Below are positions 46,355 to 54,722 of a stretch of DNA of 64,000 bases, in pieces (position 1 is the first letter of the stretch; every line of letters starts with the position of its first letter). Below the pieces are notes generated by a model that saw only the letters and a program-made list of their open reading frames with translations, made no database searches and was not told where the DNA came from. The position numbers and the translations under genes are program-made. Source of the stretch: GCA-2732755 sp965228265 (GTDB taxonomy: Bacteria; Planctomycetota; Phycisphaerae; Phycisphaerales; UBA1924); assembly GCA_965228265.1 (NCBI GenBank), contig OZ245804.1, positions 3,195,508 through 3,259,507 of the forward strand. The letters are read 5' to 3'.

Positions 46355-46383
46355 AGGCCCGGCACACCGCCGGGCCTGTTTCA
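46355..46383 (+). terminator. Rho-independent terminator after the sigma factor gene
   Basis: AGGCCCGGC (46355-46363) pairs perfectly with GCCGGGCCT (46369-46377) across a five-base loop, followed by GTTTCATT. It lies 30 bases after the stop codon and separates the sigma gene from the pilT group. Confidence 0.8.
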
Positions 46384-46607
46384 TTCCGGGTTGTCGGAGC
46401 GGGGCGAGGCGGTCATATTCATGGGCAATCCGTGCCCGAATGGGACGCATGGATCGGCTCCAGCGGATATCGTGTAGCCGTGGAACCGACGGGGCGGGGG
46501 CTGCGCAGCAGAATCCTGTCGGGGACCACCCGAGGCCTGCGCGATGCACGCCGACTTGCCGACCGGCCGGGCCGGGATCGGTGACCACCAAAGAGGAAGT
46601 TCGCAAG

Positions 46608-47765
46608 ATGAGTGTTGAGAGCGAAATCCATTCCGATGCAACAGCCGTCGGACACGTGGCAATGCCCGCCATGAAGAAGCAGGACCCCCACGCGACCCGC
46701 TGGGGTGATTTCCTGAAAGCCACCATCAAGCTCGACAGTTCCGACCTCATTATGAAGTCGGGGCAGCAGCCCAAGGTTCGCGTTCGCGGCTCGCTCAAGC
46801 CGCTGAACACCGAGCCGGTGAGCCAGGAAGAGTTCTGGCAGATCGCCCAGCACATCCTGACCAAGGAGCAGGTGGAGGACCTGCACAAGTTCGGCTCGGT
46901 CGACTTCGCGTACGACTACACCGACAAGAACCGCTTCCGCGTCAACCTCTTCATGGCGCGTGGCAAGCTCTCGGTCGCGGCTCGAAACATTACCAGTGAC
47001 ATCAAGCCCTTCGAGGGGCTCTACCTCCCGTCCATCATGGCAGACATCGCGATGCAGCCTCAGGGCATCGTGCTGCTTTGCGGCGTGACGGGTTCGGGTA
47101 AGTCCACGACGATCGCCTCGATGCTCGATTACGTGAACGCCCGCAAGGCCGTGCACATCCTGACGCTCGAAGACCCCATCGAATACATCTTCGAAGACCG
47201 CAAGGCAACGATCAACCAGCGTGAGATCGGGCTGGACTGCCTCGACTTCAAGACGGGTCTTCGCGCCCTAGTCCGTGAGAATCCGGACATCGTGCTCATC
47301 GGTGAGATGCGTGACAAAGAGACGTTCGAGGCGGCGCTGCACGCGGCCGAGACGGGTCACCTTGTGTACGGGACCATCCACGCCTCGAGCACGACGCAGA
47401 CGTTCAGCCGAATCTACGGCCTGTTCGAGCAGGAAGAAGTCGAGCAGGTGCGTCGCATCCTGGCGTATCAGATGCGTGCGTTTGTGTATCAGAAGCTGCT
47501 GCCGACCCTGCACGAGAACATCGCCCGTATCCCCGGCATCGAGATCCTGATCAACAACGGCGTCGTGCGGACGCACATCCTTGAAGGCCGCGAGGGCGAG
47601 CTCCGCGAGTACCTGCGAACGATCGAGGCCGAGCAGTCTGGCATGATCGACTTCAACGGCACGCTGGTGAGGCTTGTGGAAGAGGAGTACATCCACATGC
47701 GTGTGGCACTGGAAGCCTCCCCCAACGTGGATGAACTCACGATGCGCCTGAAGAAGCTCGGCTAA
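46608..47765 (+). CDS. pilT: PilT-type retraction ATPase
   Basis: Predicted 385 residues starting MSVESEIHSDATAVGHVAMP; the AGAGGAAG site upstream supports this ATG. All catalytic parts of the PilT/PilB ATPase family are intact: Walker A GVTGSGKSTT near residue 160, Asp box LEDPIEY, Walker B with catalytic Glu in IVLIGEMRD, and the His box TGHLVYGTIHASS. PilT hexamers pull back type IV pili. No pilin, PilB or PilC gene is in the window; instead, two downstream genes encode a membrane-anchored PilB/GspE relative with lost catalytic residues and a CvpA-like protein. A 40-residue N-terminal extension precedes the conserved part. Confidence 0.9.
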   Translation: MSVESEIHSDATAVGHVAMPAMKKQDPHATRWGDFLKATIKLDSSDLIMKSGQQPKVRVRGSLKPLNTEPVSQEEFWQIAQHILTKEQVEDLHKFGSVDFAYDYTDKNRFRVNLFMARGKLSVAARNITSDIKPFEGLYLPSIMADIAMQPQGIVLLCGVTGSGKSTTIASMLDYVNARKAVHILTLEDPIEYIFEDRKATINQREIGLDCLDFKTGLRALVRENPDIVLIGEMRDKETFEAALHAAETGHLVYGTIHASSTTQTFSRIYGLFEQEEVEQVRRILAYQMRAFVYQKLLPTLHENIARIPGIEILINNGVVRTHILEGREGELREYLRTIEAEQSGMIDFNGTLVRLVEEEYIHMRVALEASPNVDELTMRLKKLG

Positions 47766-47816
47766 TCTGTCCCCATCGGGCGGGCAGAGCCGCCCCGGAT
47801 CGAAGGAAAACCGACC

Positions 47817-49544
47817 ATGCCTATCGAGGCCGACCCGTCTCACTCTCAGTTCACGGTGGCGCTGCTCGCCGACGCGTTGTTTCTAGTGTCCTTCTGGAAG
47901 CCGGTGTTCTTTGTGCTTCCGCTCGCGGCCTGGGGCTGGTTCGTCTCGAAGGTGATGGACAAGCACGCGGCTCGGTTCCACCTGCCGCGCAAGCCGTGGA
48001 ACCTGATCCATCTGTTCGTCGCGCTCATCGCGCTTGCGGTCGGGTTCTTTATGCCCGTGCCCGGCATCGGTGGGTTCTTCGCGGGCTTCGCGGCGATGGT
48101 CGTGATCCTGGCGGCCGACATCGCGATTTTCGCGTCCCTGCACAACAAAGACGATCGTGTGCCCGAGAGCCACAAACTCAAGCTGGACTTCTCGGCGATG
48201 GCCGAGGCCCGCGAGGCGAAGAAGTCCGCCAAGGAAGCCGGGACGGTGCAGCTCAAGATCGTCTCTGCAGAGGGCAAGACCGCCGAGATCCCCGAGAAGG
48301 AAACGCCCGAGTACGAGGTGCGTGCGCTCGCCGAGGACGCGATGATCAAGGCGGTCGACGTCCGTGCGAGGCTGTACGAGATCGCCCCCGCTGGCGAGGG
48401 CGCGTACGCGGTTTCCGCGATTGTCGATGGCGTGCGCCAGGTCATGGAGAAAATGCCCGCGCCCAACGCGGTCAAGATCATCAGCTTCTGGAAAGCCTCG
48501 GCCGGCCTCGACGTGCAGGACATGCGCCGCAAGCAGGTCGCCGAGATCACCGCTTCCAAGGGCGATATCTGGCACCACCAGGTGCGTGTCGAGACGATCG
48601 GCGGCCAGGCCGGCCCGAAGCTGACGCTGACGTTCAACCCGGCCAAGGCCGTGCAGCGGAAGTACGAGGACATCGGCTTCCTCGATTCGCAGGAGAAGGC
48701 CCTCGAGGAAGCTCGCAGCGAGGCAGGCGGGCTCATTCTGGTCGCGGCCCCTCCGGGCAACGGCCTGACCAGCCTGACCTACGGGCTCATCGGCAGGCAC
48801 GACCCGTACACCTCGATCGTGCAGACCATCGAGTACGACGTGCAGGCGCCGATCGAGGGCGTCATGCAGAACAAGTTTGATCCCACGGGCAACGCCGAGT
48901 ACGCCACGACCGTGCGTTCGATCCTTCGCCGTGACCCGAACGTGGTCGGCGTCACCGATTTCCGCGACGCCGAGACCGCCAAGGAAATCGTGCGTGCGGA
49001 TCTGAAGCGGACGAAGGTGTATCTCTCCGTGAAGACCGACGGCGCGATCCGCGCGATCCAGACGCTCGTGAAGTACCAGGGCAGCCCGGGCGACTGCGCC
49101 AATGCGCTGACCGCGGCTGTCGCGCAGAAGCTCGCCCGCCGACTCTGCACCAACTGCCGCGTGCAGTACGCGCCGGACCCTGCGCTGCTCAAGAAGCTGG
49201 GACTCCCGGCTGACAAGGTCAAGGCCCTGTACAAGAAGGGCGGGCAGGTGCTGATCAAGAACAAGCCCGAGGTCTGCCCGATGTGCTCGGGCGCCGGCTA
49301 CTTCGGGCAGATCGCCTTCCTCGAGGTCATCCCGATCGGCGATGCCGAGCGTGCGATGATCACGGCTCAGAATTGGAACGGCCTCCTGGGCGAGTTCCGC
49401 AAGCGGGGTCTGCCGACGCTGCAGCAGATGGGTCTGCGCCGCGTCGTTGAAGGCCACACCAGTCTCGAAGAGTTCAGTCGCGTGACCGCGGCAGCGAAGC
49501 CGGCCGCGGCTGCCAAGCCCGCCGCCAAGCCCGCCAGCGCGTAA
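47817..49544 (+). CDS. Membrane-anchored PilB/GspE-like protein with degenerate ATPase motifs
   Basis: Predicted 575 residues. Unlike cytoplasmic PilB/GspE it begins with about four hydrophobic segments (VALLADALFLVSFWKPVFFVLPLAAWGWF; LIHLFVALIALAVGFFMPVPGIGGFFAGF, in parts). The ATPase region keeps the fold but not the chemistry: the Walker A position reads APPGNGLTS (no Lys), the Walker B position VVGVTDFRD (Glu changed to Asp in a shifted context) and the His box KRTKVYLSVKTDG. The zinc-finger cysteines are kept: CTNC near residue 444 and CPMC near 487. Ala/Lys/Pro repeats end it. It starts 51 bases after pilT. A regulatory or scaffold role for the PilT ring is inference. Confidence 0.8.
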   Translation: MPIEADPSHSQFTVALLADALFLVSFWKPVFFVLPLAAWGWFVSKVMDKHAARFHLPRKPWNLIHLFVALIALAVGFFMPVPGIGGFFAGFAAMVVILAADIAIFASLHNKDDRVPESHKLKLDFSAMAEAREAKKSAKEAGTVQLKIVSAEGKTAEIPEKETPEYEVRALAEDAMIKAVDVRARLYEIAPAGEGAYAVSAIVDGVRQVMEKMPAPNAVKIISFWKASAGLDVQDMRRKQVAEITASKGDIWHHQVRVETIGGQAGPKLTLTFNPAKAVQRKYEDIGFLDSQEKALEEARSEAGGLILVAAPPGNGLTSLTYGLIGRHDPYTSIVQTIEYDVQAPIEGVMQNKFDPTGNAEYATTVRSILRRDPNVVGVTDFRDAETAKEIVRADLKRTKVYLSVKTDGAIRAIQTLVKYQGSPGDCANALTAAVAQKLARRLCTNCRVQYAPDPALLKKLGLPADKVKALYKKGGQVLIKNKPEVCPMCSGAGYFGQIAFLEVIPIGDAERAMITAQNWNGLLGEFRKRGLPTLQQMGLRRVVEGHTSLEEFSRVTAAAKPAAAAKPAAKPASA

Positions 49545-49609
49545 TCGATCCGCATCCCCCACCGGCCCGGGTGTGAAGTGCGGGTCAGTCAGTCATCGGA
49601 GTTGCAGTC

Positions 49610-51388
49610 ATGTTCATGAATCTGATGAGCATCGCCATCATCCTCGGCCTCGGGTACCTGTGGGTGACCCGCGGCTTCTTCTCGGCGCTGCTGCACCTGG
49701 CGTGTGTCATAGCCGCCGGCGCGATCGCTTTCGGGCTCTGGGAGCCCATCTCGATGTTCCTGCTCGAGAAGTCGCCCCAGTCCGGCGTGGGCACCTTCAT
49801 CGGCGACGCCGCTTGGGGTCTTGGGCTCGCGATCCCGTTTGCCGCCTCGCTCGCGCTGCTCCGCGTGGCGACCGACAAGATCGCACCGGGCAACATCATC
49901 ATCGATGACACCTACGACTCGATCGGCGGCGGGATCTGCGGCGCGGGCATCGGGCTCATCACCGCGGGCATCTTCGTGCTCAGCACCGGCTTCCTGCGTG
50001 TGCCAGCGAACTTCATGGGCTACCAGCCCGTGCAGATGGCCAATCAGGGCAACTTCGAGATTCAGCAGAAGCTCTGGCTGCCCGTCGACCGCATCACCTC
50101 GAACCTGTACAACTACCTCTCGCAGAACGCGCTGCACACCGAGACGCCGCTGGCGTACTACTACCCCGATCTCGCCTCGGCGGCCGGCACCCAGCGCATG
50201 AGCGAGGGCAACGGCAACAACAAGAACAACATCCGCCCCAACGGCTTCGACGTCGCGATGCGATTCACCGTGGGCAAGGGTGGCAACACCTCCGCCGACG
50301 ATGTGTTCAGCGACTTCCTCAACCCGGGCACGCAGCAGATCACGCTGCTCGACGGCTCGACGCTGCCAGCCGGCTCGTACATCGAGGGCTTCCTGATCAA
50401 CTTCCTCGCCGACGCCAAGGAATCGTTCGGCCAGGTCGTCGTGGGCAAGGGCCAGCTTCGTCTGGTGGCCCACAACAGCGCGGGCGAGGGCATCACGCTC
50501 TACCCCATCGCGGTCACCTCGCAGGCACGCTCGGGCAGCAACCAGTTCGGTCGTTTCCGCTTTGACGGCGAGTTCTACGTCGCCTCCGTCGGCGGCGCGA
50601 CCGAAGCGCCGATGGCCTTCGAGTTTGCCGTCCCCGCGGGGTACGAAGCCAGCGCGCTGTACGTCCGCAACATCCGATACGAGCTCGATGGCTCGGCTCC
50701 GGACCGCGAGTTCGCCGACGCTTCGGCCCGCGACCTTGCGATCCAGACGGGCGAGCTGCTGATCGGCGACGCCTCGGCGAACCTGAACCTCGCGCACGCT
50801 GTCACCATGGACGCCTCGGGCAACCGGGTCGAGGGTGTGGAGATCACCCGTCGCATGGCCGACCGGACCGTACTCCAGAAGGGCAACACGCCCGGTCTTG
50901 AGATCAACGACGAGAACGAGATCGTCAACGGCGACGGCGTGTTCAACCCGAGCGATGTCGGCGGGCGGGGGCTGGACCGGAACCTCCGCGTCGATAGTTT
51001 CTTCACCACGCCGGATACCGACATCGTTCAGATCCAGATCACGGGTGATCCGACGCAGTTCCCGACGAGCTTCTTCTCGACGGCTGCGGCTCCGGACCTC
51101 AAGACCGACGTCCCGCCGCGACTGATCGATGCCAACGGCCAGGCGTACAACGCGATCGGTTACATCTACAAGGACACAAACAAGGCGCAGATCCGCTACA
51201 CCCCGGGCCGACCGATGATGGGGCTCGACGAGGCCGACGCACTGGTGCGTAGCCGAGACGACCAGCTCATGTACCTGATCTTCCGCCCGAGCATCGGCGT
51301 GCAGATCGAGCACTTCGCGATCGGTGATGTGGTGCTCGCCACGTTCGATCCGCCCATCGAGCTCGAAGCCCGCCGTCGCGGCCGCTGA
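49610..51388 (+). CDS. CvpA-like membrane protein with large extracytoplasmic domain
   Basis: Predicted 592 residues. The first about 130 residues have four membrane helices in the CvpA pattern (LMSIAIILGLGYLWVTRGFF; LLHLACVIAAGAIAFGLW; GLGLAIPFAASLALLRV; DSIGGGICGAGIGLITAGIF). The remaining about 450 residues are soluble, probably outside the cytoplasm, with beta-rich segments (QLRLVAHNSAGEGITLYPIA; FGRFRFDGEFYVASVGG). Ordinary CvpA proteins are about 160-230 residues and end after the helices. No function is recognised for the large domain. It follows the PilB/GspE-like gene by 65 bases, so the three genes look like one unit. Confidence 0.75.
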   Translation: MFMNLMSIAIILGLGYLWVTRGFFSALLHLACVIAAGAIAFGLWEPISMFLLEKSPQSGVGTFIGDAAWGLGLAIPFAASLALLRVATDKIAPGNIIIDDTYDSIGGGICGAGIGLITAGIFVLSTGFLRVPANFMGYQPVQMANQGNFEIQQKLWLPVDRITSNLYNYLSQNALHTETPLAYYYPDLASAAGTQRMSEGNGNNKNNIRPNGFDVAMRFTVGKGGNTSADDVFSDFLNPGTQQITLLDGSTLPAGSYIEGFLINFLADAKESFGQVVVGKGQLRLVAHNSAGEGITLYPIAVTSQARSGSNQFGRFRFDGEFYVASVGGATEAPMAFEFAVPAGYEASALYVRNIRYELDGSAPDREFADASARDLAIQTGELLIGDASANLNLAHAVTMDASGNRVEGVEITRRMADRTVLQKGNTPGLEINDENEIVNGDGVFNPSDVGGRGLDRNLRVDSFFTTPDTDIVQIQITGDPTQFPTSFFSTAAAPDLKTDVPPRLIDANGQAYNAIGYIYKDTNKAQIRYTPGRPMMGLDEADALVRSRDDQLMYLIFRPSIGVQIEHFAIGDVVLATFDPPIELEARRRGR

Positions 51389-51453
51389 TTCCCAAAGCCC
51401 CGGCGACGCGGCTCACGGGCACAGCAAGCTCGCCACACTCAAGCCATCACACC

Positions 51454-51493
51454 AAAGAAAGAGCCGACCCGCGAGAGGGTCGGCTCTTCTTTT
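51454..51493. terminator. Bidirectional terminator between CvpA-like gene and rplI
   Basis: AGAGCCGACCC (51460-51470) pairs perfectly with GGGTCGGCTCT (51477-51487) over a six-base loop. A-rich bases (AAAGAA) stand before and TCTTTT after it, so it can end transcription in both directions between the convergent genes. Confidence 0.9.
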
Positions 51494-51534
51494 GCAACTG
51501 AATGTCCGCTTGGCGTGCGGTCGCTGACGAGTGA

Positions 51535-52113
51535 TTACTCGGCCGGCGCGGCTTCCTCGGCCGGCTTGGCCTCGGGAGCGGGCTTGGCGTTCGACTTCTC
51601 GATGAGGTTGCCCTCGTTGTCGAACTCCATCTCCTCGCGGCGGTCGTCTTCCATCTCGCGGTCGGCGACGACGTGGATCTGGATGTGCTCCTCGAACCCG
51701 CCGGCGAGCTTGATGTTCACCTCGAACTGGCCCAGACGCTTGATGACCTGGGGCAGACGCACCTCGCGGGGCTTGACGGCAAAGCCGAGAGCCTTGAGGG
51801 CACTGGAGATGTCCTGCTGGGTCACCGAGCCGTAGAGCAGGCCCAGATCGTTGCAGGCACGCTCCATGGTGATCTCGACACCCTCGAGGCGCTTGATGAG
51901 GGCTTCACGCTCGACACGGAGCTTGGCCTGCTCGGCCTCGGCCTGCTTGCGCTTGTCGGCGAGCGAGGCGATGAGCTCGTCATCGGGCTCGGTCGCCAGG
52001 CCGTGCGGCAGGAGGTAGTTCCGGGCGTAGCCGGCGCGGACCTTGACGACATCGCCCACGATGCCGAGGTTGTCCACGGTCTCAACCAGAAGAAGCTGAA
52101 CGTCTTTACGCAT
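51535..52113 (-). CDS. rplI: 50S ribosomal protein L9
   Basis: Predicted 192 residues; typical L9 is about 150. The start MRKDVQLLLVETVDNLG and the L9 signature GDVVKVRAGYARNYLLPHGLA are clear, followed by the long connecting helix and a C-terminal domain (LYGSVTQQDISSALKALG). The extra C-terminal about 40 residues are Ala/Glu/Pro/Lys rich. L9 binds 23S rRNA domain V near the L1 stalk. It follows ssb by 153 bases. In many bacteria rpsR lies between ssb and rplI; there is no such gene here. Confidence 0.95.
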   Translation of the reverse strand: MRKDVQLLLVETVDNLGIVGDVVKVRAGYARNYLLPHGLATEPDDELIASLADKRKQAEAEQAKLRVEREALIKRLEGVEITMERACNDLGLLYGSVTQQDISSALKALGFAVKPREVRLPQVIKRLGQFEVNIKLAGGFEEHIQIHVVADREMEDDRREEMEFDNEGNLIEKSNAKPAPEAKPAEEAAPAE

Positions 52114-52266
52114 GACAGTTTCCTTCGCTGTCTTCCCGGGCATGCCCGGGAGTTGAGGAGCCGATCTTCGCGGCCCCAACGACGCCCCGCCGACGATCGG
52201 CGAGGCTGGGAGGGATGAGCCTAGGCCCGCGAAGGGCGCAAGACTCAGGATTGAGGACACAGGCGT

Positions 52267-52737
52267 TTAGAACGGGATGTCGTCCGGGCTGACCTGCTCG
52301 GCGTAATCGTCGTACCCGCCTGACTGCTGGCCTGCGGGCTGACGCCTCGGGCCGGAGGAGCGAGCCCCCCCGCCCCCACCGCCGCCGCCGCCACCCTGGC
52401 CGCCGCCGCTGTCGATAAACTGGAAGCTCTCGACGACGACCCTCATTTTCGAGCGGTTGGAGCCGTCGTTTTTGTCCTGCCAGGTATCGAGCTTGAGACG
52501 CCCTTCGATGAAGACGGGTCGGCCCTTGGAGAGGTACTGGGCCATGACCTCGGCCTGACGTCCCCATGCCTCGCAGTCGATGAAGGTGGTCTCGTCGCGA
52601 TCCTCACCCGACTGGGTGCGGAACCGACGGTTCACGGCCAGACCGATGTTGGCTACCGATTGGCCGCTGCCGATCTGCTTGATTTCGACGTCCCGTGTCA
52701 GGTTGCCCATCAGCAGGACCTTGTTGTAGCTGGCCAT
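52267..52737 (-). CDS. ssb: Single-stranded DNA-binding protein
   Basis: Predicted 156 residues starting MASYNKVLLMGNLTRDVEIK. The OB-fold core (NIGLAVNRRF, TTFIDCEAWGRQAEVMAQYLSKGRPVFIEGRL) is followed by a Gly-rich linker and the acidic tip D-D-I-P-F that recruits repair and replication partners. The protein coats single-stranded DNA as a tetramer. It lies between rpsF and rplI on the same strand, the common order. The Gly run in the linker is encoded by a GCC/CCG-rich stretch near 52368-52400. Confidence 0.96.
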   Translation of the reverse strand: MASYNKVLLMGNLTRDVEIKQIGSGQSVANIGLAVNRRFRTQSGEDRDETTFIDCEAWGRQAEVMAQYLSKGRPVFIEGRLKLDTWQDKNDGSNRSKMRVVVESFQFIDSGGGQGGGGGGGGGGARSSGPRRQPAGQQSGGYDDYAEQVSPDDIPF

Positions 52738-52806
52738 CGCGTTCTCCTTCCGGGGCCGGGTGTCGGCCCCATACGAGCATATCCGTTCGGATTCGAGTCG
52801 GGCGCG

Positions 52807-53331
52807 TTACTCGGCGTCGGTGCTGGCCTCGGCTGTCGCTTCGGCGGGCTTCTCTTCGCTCTGCTCGGCTTCCTCGGCCTTGGGCTCGGGCTCGGGGGCC
52901 TTGGGGGCACCCAGGGAGACCGTCGAACTCACGCCGGCCTGCTCGCGCTCGGCGGCACGCTCGGCACGCTCCTTGGCCTCGGAGGCCAGGTCGGTCCGGC
53001 GGTCGAACGCCTTCATCTCCTCGTCCGTGAGGTGGTCGGCGCGGATGAACATCGCACGCATGATGCGCTCGGAGATGTTGCAGTCACGCTCGAACGCCTG
53101 CATGTTCTCGGCCGGGGCCTTGATGTAGGCGAGGATGTAGACGCCACGCTTCTGCTTGTCGATCTCGTAAGCCAGACGACGCTCGTCCCACTTCTGCATC
53201 GCGACCACCTCGGCACCTGCCCGCTCGAACAGGTTGTCGATGTGCTCGATGACGCCGGCGAAGTCGGTCGCCTCGGCCTGGCTGATGAGGAACATCACCT
53301 CGTACGCGTTGATTCTCTGCTGATCTGCCAT
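52807..53331 (-). CDS. rpsF: 30S ribosomal protein S6
   Basis: Predicted 174 residues; S6 is usually about 95-135. The core is clear: RINAYEVMFLISQAEATDF at the start, WDERRLAYEIDKQKRGVYIL, ERIMRAMFIRADHL. The C-terminal about 60 residues are Glu/Ala/Lys/Pro rich and probably disordered, like the tails of L9 and L25 in this window. S6 binds S18 on the 30S platform; the S18 gene is not adjacent. It begins the S6-SSB-L9 group and lies 33 bases after the pth stop codon. Confidence 0.94.
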   Translation of the reverse strand: MADQQRINAYEVMFLISQAEATDFAGVIEHIDNLFERAGAEVVAMQKWDERRLAYEIDKQKRGVYILAYIKAPAENMQAFERDCNISERIMRAMFIRADHLTDEEMKAFDRRTDLASEAKERAERAAEREQAGVSSTVSLGAPKAPEPEPKAEEAEQSEEKPAEATAEASTDAE

Positions 53332-53364
53332 TTCAGTTGCCTTTCTCGCGGCGGCTTGCCGCGA

Positions 53365-53994
53365 TCATTCCTGACTCTGCGATTCGCCCTCGGGCTCGGC
53401 GGGTTTGCCCCAGCCAGAGGTCGTGTTTCGTGTATTGAACTTGTTCATCGCGGCGTCGATCCCCTCGGCCGCGAACACCTCCGCCGCATCCGCCGCCTGT
53501 TTCAGCGCCGGCGTGAGACGGTCCATCTGCTCCTCGGTGAAGCGCCCGAGCACGTAGTCCTCGAGCCGCATCACGGGTGGTTTCTCGTCGATCCCGATGC
53601 GGAGCCGGGCGTAGTTCTCGCTGCCCAGCTTGCGTGCGATATCGGTGAGCCCGTTGTGCCCGCCCGCGCCGCCCGTGGCCTTCAGACGCACCACGCCGCA
53701 GGGCAGCGCCACGTCGTCGACCAGCACAAGCACGTCCCTGGACGGATCGAGCTTGTAGAACCGGCAGGCCTCGGCGATCGCCTGACCCGAGCGGTTCATG
53801 TACGTCACGGGTTTCATGAGCAGGCACCGCTGCCCGCTTACCGGAGCATCGAGGAGCATCGCGTTGAACTTGCTCCGCGGTGCCTGCCCTGAGCCGTGGC
53901 GCTCGGCGAGCAGATCGATCGCCATGAACCCGGCGTTGTGCCGGGTCTTGACGTATTCCGCTCCCGGGTTGCCCAGGCCTACAAGCAGCTTCAT
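53365..53994 (-). CDS. pth: Peptidyl-tRNA hydrolase
   Basis: Predicted 209 residues. It frees tRNAs from peptides dropped by stalled ribosomes. The start MKLLVGLGNPGAEYVKTRHN contains the conserved Asn and the catalytic His (RHNAGF). LMKPVTYMNRSGQAI, VLVLVDDVALPCGVVRLKATGGAGGHNGL and FARLRIGIDEK-like text (YARLRIGIDEKPP) are the other family signatures, with D in VDDVALP. The last 15 residues are polar. It lies between rplY (23 bases) and rpsF (33 bases), as in many bacterial genomes. Confidence 0.96.
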   Translation of the reverse strand: MKLLVGLGNPGAEYVKTRHNAGFMAIDLLAERHGSGQAPRSKFNAMLLDAPVSGQRCLLMKPVTYMNRSGQAIAEACRFYKLDPSRDVLVLVDDVALPCGVVRLKATGGAGGHNGLTDIARKLGSENYARLRIGIDEKPPVMRLEDYVLGRFTEEQMDRLTPALKQAADAAEVFAAEGIDAAMNKFNTRNTTSGWGKPAEPEGESQSQE

Positions 53995-54017
53995 CGCAGA
54001 GCTCGCTCCTCACGGGG

Positions 54018-54662
54018 TTACTTGTCCTCGCCCTCGGGCTTCTTCTCGCGGATGACCTCGGGCTCGGCTTCCGACGAGACCTCGGCTTCCTCGGCCGACT
54101 CGGCTTCGCCACCCGAGTGCGTGATCTGCGCGACGATGCCGTCGGCTTCGCTCAGGAGCTTGACGCCCGAGGGCAGCTCGATGTCGCCCGCGTGGATCAC
54201 GCCGCCGGCCTCGAGGTCCTTGACGTTGACGACGATCTCGTCGGGCAGGTCCTTGAGCTTGCACTCGACGGTCAGCTCGGTCACCGGGTGCATGAGCAGC
54301 GTGCCGGCGGTCTTGAGGCCGACAGCGTCGCCCTTGAGAACGACGTGGACGTGGGCGTGGGTGACTTCGTCGAGGTCCACACGCGACAGGTCGCAGTGAA
54401 CGATGTCGTCGCCCAGGTAGTTGAACTGCACATCACGGAGCAGGACGGTCTCGATCTTGCCGTTGATGTCGATCTGGAAGACGCGCTCGCCGCCCTCGAT
54501 GTGACGGATAGTTTCCTTGGCATCGACGGAGATGGCCGCCGGCTCCTGGCCGTGACCGTAGACAACCACGGGCAGGCGGCCCTGCTCGCGGAGACGCTTG
54601 GCGTAGCGAGAGCCGAGGCGCTCGCGGATCTCGCCCTTCAGAACAGGTGATTTCTCGTGCAT
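54018..54662 (-). CDS. rplY: 50S ribosomal protein L25/general stress protein Ctc
   Basis: Predicted 214 residues, the length of the two-domain CTC form. The N-terminal 5S rRNA-binding part is IRERLGSRYAKRLREQGRLPVVVYGHG, then RDVQFNYLGDDIVHCDLSRV; the C-terminal TL5-type domain follows (VHVVLKGDAVGLKTAGTL, VECKLKDLPDEIVVNVKDLE, GVIHAGDIELPSGVKLL). The tail is acidic with Glu/Ala runs. It lies between prs and pth, the order rplY-pth being common. A 60-base gap separates it from prs. Confidence 0.95.
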   Translation of the reverse strand: MHEKSPVLKGEIRERLGSRYAKRLREQGRLPVVVYGHGQEPAAISVDAKETIRHIEGGERVFQIDINGKIETVLLRDVQFNYLGDDIVHCDLSRVDLDEVTHAHVHVVLKGDAVGLKTAGTLLMHPVTELTVECKLKDLPDEIVVNVKDLEAGGVIHAGDIELPSGVKLLSEADGIVAQITHSGGEAESAEEAEVSSEAEPEVIREKKPEGEDK

Positions 54663-54722
54663 GACTGTTTCCTTACAGAACGCCGCTCGGCACGCGCCGG
54701 GCGGGATGACTCGTGTGAATGA

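Noticed and set aside
47883..49562. 559-codon minus-strand frame opposite the PilB/GspE-like gene
   Set aside because: Arg/His/Leu-rich shadow; the plus-strand protein has recognisable zinc-finger and ATPase-like text.
49589..51313. 574-codon minus-strand frame opposite the CvpA-like gene
   Set aside because: No signal peptide, helix pattern or motif; composition is that of a reverse-strand shadow.
52114..52266. rpsR between ssb and rplI
   Set aside because: No frame with S18 features in either direction.
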